From NCBI GenBank assembly GCA_947383275.1, contig CANDCW010000090.1, positions 1 to 9,166 on the forward strand: a stretch of 9,166 nucleotides of DNA, in the 5' to 3' direction. The notes under the pieces are model-generated. The model searched no databases. It was not told the DNA's origin and saw nothing but the letters and a program-made list of their open reading frames with translations. Made by a program: the position numbers and the translations under genes. Numbering within the stretch: the stretch's first letter is position 1; every line of letters begins with the position of its first letter. Shown piece after piece: positions 1-5,743 of the stretch. The stretch comes from an uncultured Bacillota bacterium. Lineage in GTDB: Bacteria; Bacillota; Clostridia; Oscillospirales; Oscillospiraceae.

Positions 1-2
1 TC

Positions 3-119
3 GAGAAGCTGAAGGAGCACAAGCTGGAGGACTACCGCAAGGCGGAGCAGAAGGATGAGGAACAGCGCATTGAGGAGTTTGTCTCCACCACCCGCGCCAT
101 GGCGGCGATGGGTATTTAA
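3..119 (+). CDS. fliJ: FliJ, flagellar export chaperone (C-terminal 38 residues, partial)
   Basis: An open frame enters at the window edge and ends with TAA at 117-119. The visible 38 residues are almost wholly charged helix (EKLKEHKLEDYRKAEQ, then a Glu/Lys-rich stretch) and finish with a short tail ending AAMGI. This resembles the C-terminal half of the FliJ coiled coil. FliJ is the small soluble coiled-coil protein that links the FliI ATPase to the FlhA export gate in the flagellar type III secretion apparatus. The call rests on helical composition plus position directly upstream of the fliK region, where fliJ is expected in Firmicutes fla/che operons. The start and most of the gene lie outside the window, so another coiled-coil flagellar protein cannot be fully excluded. 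Confidence 0.72.
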   Translation, partial: EKLKEHKLEDYRKAEQKDEEQRIEEFVSTTRAMAAMGI

Positions 120-180
120 CAGGTGAGCAGCACGTAAAACGTGTTTCTCTATATATGGTCACGGGAAGGAGGTGAGTGCA
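120..180 (+). other. fliJ to unknown-gene intergenic gap with RBS
   Basis: This 61-base gap contains a short imperfect inverted repeat (AGCACG at 129-134, CGTGTT at 140-145, one G-T pair). A strong Shine-Dalgarno AAGGAGGT lies at 166-173, seven bases before the ATG at 181. The stretch between them is locally AT-rich (TCTCTATATAT), but I see no convincing -35/-10 pair and no terminator T-tract. The strong ribosome site decides the start of the next gene: the in-frame GTG at 172 overlaps the Shine-Dalgarno sequence and is unlikely to be used. Confidence 0.5.
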
Positions 181-684
181 ATGAGTACGCCGCTTTCCTT
201 CTGTGACATCAGCGCACGGTATGGGCAGGCGCCCGCCCCCCAACAGACAATTGAGGAGCAGACCGGCTGGAACCCCAAGCAACTCTTTTTAGACTATATG
301 TTCAAGCTCCGGAGACAGGCCAAGCAGGACGCCAAAGAGGCCGAGGAAGACGCCTTGATGGCTGTGATTGACGCCATGACCGCGAGAGACAAAGAGGACA
401 AACGTCCGGATGCCGTTACGGCCGACGATCTGGGCAAGGCAAGCAAAGCCGTCTATGAACGGCACAACGGCGAGGTATCCCCGGAGAAGTCCCTGACGCT
501 TCAGGTCATGCTGTCCTGCCTGGGCGACCGGTTCACCTTTGACCAGGTGGACGAGGTCCAGGAGAACACCGAAAAAGCCATGGAGCTGGAGAAGCAGAAG
601 GTCAAAGAGGAGAGCTTGGAAGTCACAGAAAAGCGCGGCCTCAGCGACCCCCGCGATCCCTACAACATGCAAGGAGGTGAATGA
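181..684 (+). CDS. Unrecognised charged flagellar-operon protein (167 aa)
   Basis: I do not recognise this family. The start at ATG 181 is set by AAGGAGGT at 166-173. The 167-residue product has no signal peptide and no membrane segment. The first 30 residues are Pro/Gln-rich (QAPAPQQTIEEQTGWNPKQL). A charged helical block follows (LRRQAKQDAKEAEEDALMA), then a more globular-looking middle (TADDLGKASKAVYERHNG, SLTLQVMLSCLGDRFTFDQV). The end is a long Glu/Lys helix and a short polar tail (SDPRDPYNMQGGE). It lies between fliJ and fliK, two bases from the fliK start, so it is almost certainly translated with the flagellar genes. Bacillus has ylxF in this slot, but YlxF/MotE proteins have an N-terminal membrane helix, absent here. 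A soluble, cytoplasmic role in export or hook-length control is possible but is inference from position only. Confidence 0.8.
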   Translation: MSTPLSFCDISARYGQAPAPQQTIEEQTGWNPKQLFLDYMFKLRRQAKQDAKEAEEDALMAVIDAMTARDKEDKRPDAVTADDLGKASKAVYERHNGEVSPEKSLTLQVMLSCLGDRFTFDQVDEVQENTEKAMELEKQKVKEESLEVTEKRGLSDPRDPYNMQGGE

Positions 685-689
685 CAATG
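671..689 (+). promoter_or_regulatory. Shine-Dalgarno and start choice for fliK
   Basis: AAGGAGGT at 671-678 sits inside the last codons of the upstream gene. Two in-frame ATGs follow, at 681 (overlapping the upstream TGA as ATGA) and at 687. Only two bases separate the Shine-Dalgarno from 681, while eight separate it from 687, so 687 is the better initiation codon. Either way the two genes are translationally coupled. Confidence 0.65.
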
Positions 690-1949
690 AATGTATCAGA
701 CAAGTGGATGCTGGAGCAGATGCAGCAGATGGCGGCTTCCATGGCCACGTCCCTGCCTCAGACCGGCCAGAACACGGAACAGCCCTCCAAAACCGAGAAG
801 GGCGAGAGCTTCAAGGACCTGATGGACAAAGCAAAGGACAAACCGGTGGAAGCCCCTGAAAAGGACAATGCTGCCCCCGTGAAAAAGGAGGAGGCCGTTC
901 AGGGCGAGAAGCCGGTGCAGACGGTGGAGAAGACCCAGAAAACCGTGCAGACCGACCCAAAGACGGGCGCCAGACAAGTGATGGTGACCGCCGAGGAGGC
1001 CGCCCTGCTGGCCGCCGGATACGCCAAGCTGTCGCCCCCTATGGAGGACGGCACGGTGTGGATGGTGACGGTTCAGGACGAGAATGGAAACCCGGTCCTC
1101 CCCCTGGCTGAGCTGGAGGGGACGGCAAATCTCTTTGACACCAGCCAGTACCTTACCCAAGGCGAGTGGGTGCTGACGGAGACCACCCCGGAGTTTACCC
1201 AGGCTCTGGCGCAGCTGCTCCAGAGGACCAACGACCCCCGGACGGTAGACGATATCCTCGCCAAACTGGCTCAGAAGCTGGACGGCTTCCAGGAGGCGGA
1301 GGGCCCGGAGATGGAAGTGGTGCTCAAAACTGCCGGGACTGAGCAGAATACCGGGACGGAGCAGAATGCCGGGACGCTGAAGCAGGCGGACAGCCAGGAG
1401 CGCGAGGAGGAACCCTCCGACCTGGTGGACGCCCAGGCCGCTGCGCCCAAGGAGGCCCTGTTCAAGGATGTAAAGGGCACGCCCGTCAAGGTGGGCGAGA
1501 ACTTCCAGCTGGACACCCGGGAGCCCGATATGGACGCCAATCTGGCCGATGCCATCCGGTTTGCGTCCCAGCAGGGACTGCGGCAGCTGGAGATCAAGCT
1601 CAGCCCTGAGAATCTGGGCAACCTGACCATCAAGCTGACACAGGCCAGCGACGGCACCATGCAAGTGGTGCTCCACACGGCCAACGCCAAGGCGGCCACC
1701 CTGCTTGCCCAGCACATGGACGGACTGAACGCGGCCCTTCAGGGCTACGGGCGCAGCGAAGTCCAGGTGGAGGTCCAGCGTGGCGAGGAGAGCCAGCAGG
1801 GCCAGCAGCAACAGCAGCATCAGGCCGACCCCAACGGCCACAACCAGCAGCAACAGCAGCAGCGCCAACAGCAGCAGGACAACGGCCACAGCGGCGACTT
1901 TATCCAGAAGCTCCGGCTGGGACTGTTTAACCTGGAAGATATCTTTTAA
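687..1949 (+). CDS. fliK: FliK, flagellar hook-length control protein
   Basis: FliK is exported through the flagellar type III system, measures hook length and triggers the switch from hook to filament export. From ATG 687 the product is 420 residues, an ordinary size. The N-terminal two thirds are low-complexity and rich in Glu, Gln, Lys and Pro, as expected of the unfolded ruler part. The C-terminal hook-length domain (Flg_hook family) runs from about residue 275 to 365. It carries the family signature LSPENLGNLTIKL from residue 305, matching the LxPxxLGxxxV pattern, followed by ANAKAATLLAQHMDGLNAAL. Odd points: a near-perfect 18-base repeat encodes GTEQN twice, and after the domain comes a glutamine-rich stretch (residues 369-397, 18 of 29 are Gln) before the tail IQKLRLGLFNLEDIF. 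The position before flgD supports the call. Confidence 0.93.
   Translation: MNVSDKWMLEQMQQMAASMATSLPQTGQNTEQPSKTEKGESFKDLMDKAKDKPVEAPEKDNAAPVKKEEAVQGEKPVQTVEKTQKTVQTDPKTGARQVMVTAEEAALLAAGYAKLSPPMEDGTVWMVTVQDENGNPVLPLAELEGTANLFDTSQYLTQGEWVLTETTPEFTQALAQLLQRTNDPRTVDDILAKLAQKLDGFQEAEGPEMEVVLKTAGTEQNTGTEQNAGTLKQADSQEREEEPSDLVDAQAAAPKEALFKDVKGTPVKVGENFQLDTREPDMDANLADAIRFASQQGLRQLEIKLSPENLGNLTIKLTQASDGTMQVVLHTANAKAATLLAQHMDGLNAALQGYGRSEVQVEVQRGEESQQGQQQQQHQADPNGHNQQQQQQRQQQQDNGHSGDFIQKLRLGLFNLEDIF
1332..1376 (+). repeat. 18-bp tandem repeat inside fliK (2.5 copies)
   Basis: Two 18-base units (1332-1349 and 1350-1367) differ at two positions and are followed by a half copy (1368-1376). They encode GTEQN-type repeats in the disordered N-terminal part of FliK. 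The repeat is in frame, so copy-number change would lengthen or shorten the protein by six residues. Confidence 0.85.
1791..1877 (+). repeat. CAG/CAA glutamine-codon tract in fliK
   Basis: This stretch of mixed CAG and CAA codons encodes residues 369-397 of FliK, with runs of five, six and four Gln broken by His, Asp, Pro, Asn and Arg. CAG dominates with occasional CAA. Such tracts are prone to in-frame length change by slippage. The tract lies between the hook-length domain and the last 23 residues. Confidence 0.85.
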
Positions 1950-1964
1950 AAGAGGTGAACAAAA

Positions 1965-2561
1965 ATGGCAGATTCCGTAGTTGACAACATGTTTGACCTT
2001 ACCAACCGGTACCAGACCGCCAGCACCGACTTTGACCCCACGGTAAACCGGGGCAAGCTTCGGGAGGAAGAGGAGAAGAACCGGGACAAATCCACCCTGA
2101 CCTTTACCGATTTGCTCGGGCTGATGGTGGCCCAGTTCCAGAACCAGAGCATAGACAATCAGGCCGACACCAGCGACATGATGAACCAGCTGGTACAGAT
2201 GAGCTCCATGCAGGCCATGACCGAGATGACCGCCCAGCTGAAGGAGGTCGCCCTGGCCAGCGTGATGGGCTACTCCGCGTCCCTGGTGGGGCAGTACGTC
2301 ACCCTGGGCGTCTACAACAGCGAGGGCGAGTTGACCGAGAAATACGGCAAGGTGGAGGCTGCGGGCACTTATAACGGCAGCCAGGTCGTCTTTGTGGATG
2401 GCGAGAGCTACTTCCTGAGCAGCATCATGGCCGTGGGCAAGCTGCCTGAAAAGGTGGAGGAAAAACCCGGCGAGGACGGGGAGGAAAAACCCGGCGAGGA
2501 CGGGGAGGAAGAAGCCGCCCCCCCGGCTGGCGAAGAGGACAACGACAATTCCAAGGGCTGA
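1965..2561 (+). CDS. flgD: FlgD, hook cap / hook assembly scaffold protein
   Basis: FlgD caps the growing hook and guides polymerisation of FlgE at the cell-distal tip. ATG 1965 follows AGAGGTG at 1951-1957, 15 bases after the fliK stop. The 198-residue product has the FlgD N-terminal core: TFTDLLGLMVAQFQNQ (residues 46-61) and MMNQLVQMSSMQAMTEM (72-88), matching the usual pattern of FLxLLxxQLQNQDP followed by a QLxQxSSxEQM segment. The second part (about 108-160, SASLVGQYVTLG to FLSSIMAVGKL) fits the short beta domain of Firmicutes FlgD proteins. The DP after QNQ is replaced by SI. Unusually, the protein continues into a 38-residue acidic tail with an exact tandem duplication of EEKPGEDG (residues 165-180) and ends GEEDNDNSKG. 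The position between fliK and flgE is canonical. Confidence 0.92.
   Translation: MADSVVDNMFDLTNRYQTASTDFDPTVNRGKLREEEEKNRDKSTLTFTDLLGLMVAQFQNQSIDNQADTSDMMNQLVQMSSMQAMTEMTAQLKEVALASVMGYSASLVGQYVTLGVYNSEGELTEKYGKVEAAGTYNGSQVVFVDGESYFLSSIMAVGKLPEKVEEKPGEDGEEKPGEDGEEEAAPPAGEEDNDNSKG
2457..2504 (+). repeat. Perfect 24-bp tandem duplication in the flgD tail
   Basis: The 24-base unit at 2457-2480 is repeated without any mismatch at 2481-2504 and followed by the first six bases of a third copy. It encodes EEKPGEDG twice. Complete identity, including silent positions, suggests a recent duplication or ongoing slippage/recombination. Confidence 0.93.
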
Positions 2562-2631
2562 AGCAAGGACCGGGAGGGAATCCGGCCGCGAATAAGCGGA
2601 CAGGAGGTCCGCGAAGAAAGCAGGTAAGAAC
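2562..2631 (+). promoter_or_regulatory. Hairpin with AGGAG in the loop, upstream of the small flagellar gene
   Basis: The 70-base gap holds a perfect 6-bp hairpin with arms GCGGAC (2596-2601) and GTCCGC (2607-2612) and a five-base loop AGGAG. The loop displays a Shine-Dalgarno core, but it is 25 bases from the ATG at 2632 and no start codon lies at normal spacing after it. The likely functional ribosome site is the weaker AGGT at 2622-2625. A competing stem CCGC (2586-2589) with GCGG (2596-2599) is also possible. There is no T-tract, so it is not an intrinsic terminator. Confidence 0.55.
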
Positions 2632-3021
2632 ATGGCGGAACGCATCAATTCCATCCAGGGCGTCTCCCCGGTGGAACGCGTCCAACGGGTCGAACAGGTC
2701 AGCCGCGTCTCGACGGCAGGACAGTTTGGCGCTCTGCTGAAACAGGAGCTGAATGTCAGGGAGCCTGCGATTTCCTTCTCCAAGCACGCCCAGAGCAGGG
2801 CGGAGGAGCGGGGCATCCAGGTGGACGAAGCCCTCATGGGCCAGCTGGCCGACTCGGTGGAGCGGGCGCAGGCCAAGGGCGCGACCAACATCCTGGCGTT
2901 TGACGCTACCCGGGCTTTCATCATCAACGTTCCCCACGGGCGGGTGATTACCACCATGTCCCAGGAGGAGATGGAGGAAAATATTTTCACCAATATTGAC
3001 GGCGCTGTACTGCTGAAATAA
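2632..3021 (+). CDS. Small flagellar operon protein, TIGR02530 / Flagellar_put type
   Basis: This 129-residue protein matches the conserved small flagellar operon protein found between flgD and flgE in many Firmicutes and spirochaetes (recalled as TIGR02530). Recognisable segments are ISFSKHAQSRAEERGIQ (residues 47-63), a VERAQAKGATNILAF stretch (76-90), and the C-terminal motif ENIFTNIDGAVLL (116-128), which is highly typical of the family. The N-terminus (INSIQGVSPVERVQRVEQ) is polar and probably unstructured. There is no signal peptide or membrane helix. Its molecular role is not firmly established; a part in hook assembly is inferred from constant linkage to flgD and flgE. It starts at ATG 2632 with a weak AGGT ribosome site seven bases upstream, in contrast to the strong sites of its neighbours, which suggests lower expression. 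Confidence 0.9.
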   Translation: MAERINSIQGVSPVERVQRVEQVSRVSTAGQFGALLKQELNVREPAISFSKHAQSRAEERGIQVDEALMGQLADSVERAQAKGATNILAFDATRAFIINVPHGRVITTMSQEEMEENIFTNIDGAVLLK

Positions 3022-3027
3022 CAGAAA

Positions 3028-3076
3028 GCAGGACCTTTTTGGATGCTTTGGTCCCCTGCCCGACTGACAGGGGGCC
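3028..3076 (+). promoter_or_regulatory. Mutually exclusive hairpins upstream of flgE
   Basis: The segment 3050-3059 can pair upstream with GCAGGACC (3028-3035; 8 bp with a two-base bulge) or downstream with CAGGGGGCC (3068-3076; 9 bp including one G-T pair, nine-base loop). The two stems share the same bases and exclude each other. No T-tract follows, so a plain terminator is unlikely. The flgE Shine-Dalgarno (AAAGGA, 3091-3096) lies 14 bases after the second stem. Confidence 0.5.
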
Positions 3077-3105
3077 GGCAGCGCCCATAGAAAGGATTTG
3101 ATTTA

Positions 3106-4464
3106 ATGACAGGCGCAATGTACGCCGCCATTGGCGGCTTGAGATCCCACATGAGCAAACTGAACGTCATCGGCAACAACATTGCCAACGTCAACACCTA
3201 CGGCTATAAGGCCCAGCGTATGACGTTCAAGGAGTCCATCTACGGCACCACCCGCTCCGGCTCCAACGGCGGCGTGACCAACGGCGGCAACAATCCCTCC
3301 CAGGTCGGTTACGGCTGTACAGTGGCCTCCATCGACCTGAATATGGCCCCCTCCACCTACTCCCCCACCGGCGTGGGCCTGGACTGCTATATCGATGGTG
3401 AGGGCTTCTATCTGCTGGGCGGCAAGCTGGAAAAGGAAGAGACCTATGCTGACGATGGGACGATTACCGGCGTTAAGTGGAGCGGCGGCATCACCAGCGG
3501 CGACCAGCTGAAGGACTACACCCTGTCCCGGGTGGGCGACTTTATGGTGGACGCGGACGGCTATATCTGCAACAGCAACGGCATGATTGTCTACGGCTTT
3601 GCCCGGGTGCAGAACCCCTATTATGTGCCCAACGCCTCGAAGCAGGATATCGCCGCGCAAAAGGCCAAGGGCATCGACATTGAGAGCGAGACCATTATCA
3701 GCACCCATCTGGTTCCCCTGCGGGTTCCCCTTCAGGCCGCAGCCCCTACGGAGGATAACGGCGGCGTGACTACGGAAAAGGACGCGGACGGGAAGGACGT
3801 TACGGTGAAGCAGTGGGAGCAGGGCGATCCTGTTTACCCCTATCTGTCCTCCGCTGACCGGCTGAACCAGTATGCCGAGCCCAATCTTGACAAGGGCAGG
3901 GCAAAATGGGATGGCACCGCGCCCGCAGTTGGCACGGCTGTTTATGGAAAAAGTACAATCGCGGTGGGGGAGAACACCGCAGAGGACGCGGTGTCCAACG
4001 TGAAGCCCTGCCAGATGAAAGAGATGAGCATCGACAAGAACGGCGCGATTATCGGCACCGCCAACGGCAAGAGCGTGGTCATCGGCTATATTGCCATCGC
4101 CAGCGCCGACAACCCCAACGGTGTGACCCACATCGACGGCCCCTACTACAAGTGTATGCCCGGCGCCGGCAACCTGCAGATTTCTACCGCGGGTCTGGAC
4201 CTGGACAGTCCCTACCTGGGCAACAAGGTGGACCCCGGCACAGCGGATGGGGATCTAAATGGCGCTACGAGGGCCCGTGAGATCGACTATATCTTTAAGG
4301 AGAAGGACACCGAGATGCAGGGCGGCGGCTTGGAGGCCTCCAGCACCGACCTGGCCTATGAGTTTGCCGAGATGGTCACTACCCAGCGCGGCTATCAGGC
4401 CAACACCCGCATCGTGTCCGTCACCGACTCCATGCTGGAGGAACTGGTGAACATGAAGCGGTAA
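3106..4464 (+). CDS. flgE: FlgE, flagellar hook protein
   Basis: FlgE polymerises outside the cell into the hook joining rod and filament. The 452-residue product starts at ATG 3106, nine bases after AAAGGA. Its N-terminus has the rod/hook signature: MYAAIGGLRSHMSKLNVIGN followed by NIANVNTYGYKAQRMTF (residues 5-41). The flagellar basal-body rod C-terminal region is equally clear: LEASSTDLAYEFAEMVTTQR (409-428), then QANTRIVSVTDSMLEELVNM (431-450). Between them are a conserved core (YIDGEGFYLL, VGDFMVDADGYICNSNGMIV) and a FlgE C-type segment (SIDKNGAIIGTANGKSVVIG). Residues about 205-290 look variable and probably form the outer domain. FlgE is favoured over FlgF/FlgG because of length and the place after flgD. 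Five cysteines (71, 94, 155, 302, 350) are unusual for an exported flagellar axial protein. Confidence 0.93.
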   Translation: MTGAMYAAIGGLRSHMSKLNVIGNNIANVNTYGYKAQRMTFKESIYGTTRSGSNGGVTNGGNNPSQVGYGCTVASIDLNMAPSTYSPTGVGLDCYIDGEGFYLLGGKLEKEETYADDGTITGVKWSGGITSGDQLKDYTLSRVGDFMVDADGYICNSNGMIVYGFARVQNPYYVPNASKQDIAAQKAKGIDIESETIISTHLVPLRVPLQAAAPTEDNGGVTTEKDADGKDVTVKQWEQGDPVYPYLSSADRLNQYAEPNLDKGRAKWDGTAPAVGTAVYGKSTIAVGENTAEDAVSNVKPCQMKEMSIDKNGAIIGTANGKSVVIGYIAIASADNPNGVTHIDGPYYKCMPGAGNLQISTAGLDLDSPYLGNKVDPGTADGDLNGATRAREIDYIFKEKDTEMQGGGLEASSTDLAYEFAEMVTTQRGYQANTRIVSVTDSMLEELVNMKR

Positions 4465-4489
4465 TGTTCCAACGTAACTGACCCGGCCC

Positions 4490-4517
4490 GCCCCGGCGGG
4501 GCCGTCCCCGCCGGGGC
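4490..4517 (+). promoter_or_regulatory. Perfect 12-bp GC hairpin between flgE and flbD
   Basis: The arms GCCCCGGCGGGG (4490-4501) and CCCCGCCGGGGC (4506-4517) are exact inverted complements with a CCGT loop. All twelve base pairs are G-C. The sequence after the stem (AGCCTGAG) has no T-tract, so it does not look like an intrinsic terminator, and downstream genes are clearly part of the same set. It could protect the flgE message end or lower read-through to the genes that follow. It ends 26 bases before the flbD start. Confidence 0.8.
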
Positions 4518-4543
4518 AGCCTGAGATGAAAGGAAGGTTTGTC

Positions 4544-4759
4544 ATGATTCAACTGACAAAGCGTAATGGAGAGCGGTTTTTGGTTAACCACACCCAGATC
4601 GAAAGCATCGAGATGATCCCAGAGTCGAAAATCGTCATGATGAACCGGGACTACTTCATCGTGCGGGAGTCGCCCGACCAGATTATTCGCAAGATCAGTG
4701 AGTACACAGCCAAGGTGCAGGACGTGCACCGGGAGCTTACCATCGTGGACCGGCGCTGA
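4544..4759 (+). CDS. flbD: FlbD / SwrD family flagellar protein
   Basis: FlbD-family proteins are small cytoplasmic proteins encoded beside flgE and motA. The Bacillus member SwrD (YlzI) raises flagellar motor power and supports swarming. The start is ATG 4544, six bases after AAAGGAAGG (4529-4537); an earlier in-frame ATG at 4526 precedes the Shine-Dalgarno and would add an atypical MKGRFV. The 71-residue product has the full family pattern: MIQLTKRNGERFLVNHTQIE (1-20), the IESIE/IP segment, and YFIVRESPDQIIRKISEY (37-54) corresponding to the conserved VRES...V..KI.EY. The last 15 residues (VQDVHRELTIVDRR) extend slightly past the usual end. No membrane segment is present. It lies immediately upstream of motA, consistent with a role in stator function. 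Confidence 0.92.
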   Translation: MIQLTKRNGERFLVNHTQIESIEMIPESKIVMMNRDYFIVRESPDQIIRKISEYTAKVQDVHRELTIVDRR

Positions 4760-4892
4760 CGCACCGGCCGCGGGGCGTATTTGACAGGCGTCAAGCCTGA
4801 AGCGGAGGGGCGGTTCCCAGCCTCGACGCCTTTCAAATGCGCCCTGAGAAAAAGAGATGCCCCTAAGCGGGGAGAGGAGTGGACTTGCAGCA
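4760..4892 (+). promoter_or_regulatory. Structured 133-base leader upstream of motA
   Basis: No gene is seen in this gap, the longest in the window. It contains an inverted repeat with arms TTGACAGGCGTC (4781-4792) and GACGCCTTTCAA (4825-4836), pairing at 11 of 12 positions around a 32-base loop. A smaller competing hairpin pairs CAGGC (4785-4789) with GCCTG (4795-4799). A third stem pairs CCCC (4860-4863) with GGGG (4869-4872), just before the motA ribosome site. No T-tract follows the stems. I see no convincing promoter. A post-transcriptional role in setting stator expression is possible. Confidence 0.55.
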
Positions 4893-5711
4893 ATGAATAT
4901 TACATATATTATCGGCTTAGTTGGCGCGTTTGGCGTCATGGTCGTCGGTATGATGCAGGCCGAAGGGGGCATGCTTCCCAGCCAGATCATGAACTTCTGG
5001 GACCCGGCCAGCGTGTTCATTACCATCGGCTGTACCATCGCCGTTCTGATTGCCTCCTTCCCGCCCAGCGCCCTGAAGTCGATTCCCAAGCACTTCCAGG
5101 TGCTAATGAACGCCAAAAAATACGACCCTATGGCTGTGATCGATAAGCTGGTGGAGCTGGCCCAGGTGGCCCGTAAGAACGGCCTGCTGGCCCTGGAGGA
5201 GATGGGCAACCAGGAGAGCGACCCCTTCTTCAAGTTCTGCATTATGCTCATCGTGGACAACAACGACGCTGATCAGGCCAAAGAGATCATGATGAACGAT
5301 ATCGAGCAGGCCTCCGCCCGCCACGAGGACGCCGCCGGCATGTACGACAAGGCGTCCGCTGTAGCCCCGGCTTTCGGCATGGTGGGTACTCTGGTGGGTC
5401 TGATAAACATGCTGAAGGGCATGGACGTCTCCGCCGAGGGCGGCGCCAGCAACATCGGCACCGCTATGGGCACCGCCCTGATTACCACCTTGTACGGCTG
5501 CGTGCTGGCACATATGATCTTTGGCCCCATTGCCACCCAGCTGCGCCAGCGCGACGAGGAGGAGATGCTCTGCAAGCTCATCATTGTGGAGGGCATCATG
5601 TCTATCCAGGCCGGCGCCAACCCCAAGTTCCTGCGCGAGAAGCTGCTCACCTTTATGAGCCAGAAGCAGCGCGACGGCGACGGCGGCAAGAAGGCCAGAG
5701 GCGGCGAGTAA
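4893..5711 (+). CDS. motA: MotA, flagellar motor stator subunit
   Basis: MotA forms, with MotB, the membrane ion channel that drives motor rotation. From ATG 4893 the product is 272 residues with four membrane segments: about 4-21, 37-55, 154-174 and 188-213. The cytoplasmic loop has ARKNGLLALEEM (residues 93-104), with Arg94 and Glu102 at the places of the rotor-interacting charges (E. coli Arg90, Glu98). The conserved prolines are present as APAFGMVGTLVGL (Pro159) and FGPIATQL (Pro212). The family pattern IVEGIMSIQAGANPKFLREK follows near 231-250. The chosen start gives the typical MNITYIIGLVG N-terminus, although AGGAG (4875-4879) is 13 bases away, longer than ideal. An in-frame ATG at 4857 would add 12 unusual residues and has only a weak ribosome site. 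MotB follows 32 bases later. Confidence 0.94.
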   Translation: MNITYIIGLVGAFGVMVVGMMQAEGGMLPSQIMNFWDPASVFITIGCTIAVLIASFPPSALKSIPKHFQVLMNAKKYDPMAVIDKLVELAQVARKNGLLALEEMGNQESDPFFKFCIMLIVDNNDADQAKEIMMNDIEQASARHEDAAGMYDKASAVAPAFGMVGTLVGLINMLKGMDVSAEGGASNIGTAMGTALITTLYGCVLAHMIFGPIATQLRQRDEEEMLCKLIIVEGIMSIQAGANPKFLREKLLTFMSQKQRDGDGGKKARGGE

Positions 5712-5743
5712 ACCGCTTCCCTTGTGTGAACTGAGGTGAAACC

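Noticed and set aside
172..180. GTG 172 as the start of the unknown gene
   Set aside because: It overlaps the Shine-Dalgarno AAGGAGGT; ATG 181 has ideal spacing.
1791..1877. The CAG-rich stretch as a CRISPR array or mobile-element repeat
   Set aside because: It is an in-frame glutamine-codon tract inside fliK, with no repeat-spacer structure. No CRISPR, IS element, tRNA or rRNA was seen anywhere in the window.
696..3197. An 833-codon open frame on the minus strand opposite fliK, flgD and the small flagellar gene
   Set aside because: Its product is low-complexity Leu/His/Val/Gly-rich with no recognisable domain, it lies opposite three well-supported genes, and long antisense frames are expected where third positions are mostly G or C.
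3103..4131. A 342-codon minus-strand open frame opposite flgE
   Set aside because: Gly/Val/His/Ala-rich translation without domain features; a mirror of flgE codon bias.
4490..4517. The GC hairpin after flgE as an intrinsic terminator
   Set aside because: There is no T-tract after the stem and co-directional flagellar genes continue immediately.
4526..4543. ATG 4526 as the flbD start
   Set aside because: It lies before the Shine-Dalgarno AAAGGAAGG and would add residues not found in the family; ATG 4544 gives the standard MIQLT start.
4857..4892. ATG 4857 as the motA start
   Set aside because: It adds 12 polar residues before the first membrane helix and overlaps a predicted stem; the ATG at 4893 gives the typical MotA N-terminus, although its Shine-Dalgarno spacing is long.
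4421..5263. A 280-codon minus-strand frame opposite flbD and motA
   Set aside because: It crosses a structured intergenic gap and two certain genes and shows no family motif.
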